This document shows positions 63,953 to 64,000 of a stretch of 64,000 nucleotides of DNA, piece after piece; position 1 is the stretch's first letter, and each line of letters starts with the position of its first letter. A program made the position numbers and the translations under genes. The notes under the pieces were generated by a model. That model saw only the letters and a list, made by a program, of their open reading frames with translations, was not told the DNA's origin and ran no database searches. The stretch comes from Whitmania pigra (taxonomy: Eukaryota; Annelida; Clitellata; Hirudinida; Haemopidae). The stretch covers positions 3,247,001-3,311,000 of the forward strand of contig JAJTWR010000231.1 in the NCBI GenBank assembly GCA_021613335.1, given 5' to 3'.

Positions 63953-64000
63953 GTAAATTATTTAAATGGAGTGTTCGATACATTATGATTAAGATTGCCT

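Overview
This is a 64 kb piece of an AT-rich animal genome, rich in introns. All well-identified genes are split by short GT-AG introns, and the gene set (ORAI channel, PICK1, PKA RII, ANKS3, FANCJ, GID4, a C-type lectin receptor, a homeobox gene) is metazoan. The protein sequences are strongly animal-like, but I cannot fix the phylum; an invertebrate is most likely. I joined the exons by hand from splice signals, reading frame and family similarity. Every gene given with exon coordinates has consistent intron phases from start to stop, except the 5' portion of PICK1, which runs off the window.

Layout. 0.2-5.8 kb (-): a 458-aa single-pass receptor with WSC and C-type lectin domains. 5.8-8.0 kb: transposon debris (a degraded hAT element and a LINE tail). 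8.06-10.8 kb (-): GID4, substrate receptor of the CTLH/GID E3 ligase. 11.97-13.08 kb (-): an unrecognised 127-aa protein, head to head with ORAI (13.3-14.3 kb, +). 14.7-18.9 kb (-): ANKS3 (ankyrin repeats plus SAM), head to head with FANCJ/BRIP1 helicase (19.3-26.6 kb, +). 26.6-30.3 kb: tandem duplications, one doubtful short gene and a LINE tail.

30.3-57.8 kb (+): a PKA type II regulatory subunit whose 1.1 kb of coding sequence is spread over 27.5 kb. Its introns hold most of the mobile DNA. The main element is a young, apparently intact Ty3/gypsy LTR retrotransposon (33,140-37,596) with identical LTRs and a perfect 5-bp target duplication. A LINE 3' end, tRNA-derived SINEs, hAT-like MITEs and microsatellites are also present. 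57.8-61.35 kb: intergenic repeats. 61.35-62.57 kb (+): a divergent homeobox gene. PICK1 (62.63 kb to the window end, +) follows only 57 bp later.

Functional links are modest. The genes look like an ordinary set of housekeeping and signalling genes. I found no CRISPR array, operon of bacterial type or clear new enzymatic system. The most unusual features are: complementary AUU/AAU tracts at the two ends of one receptor intron; a frame-neutral 39-nt exon in RII that carries the whole kinase-inhibitor site; a MITE insertion proven by a paralogous empty site within the window; and the very tight homeobox-PICK1 spacing.
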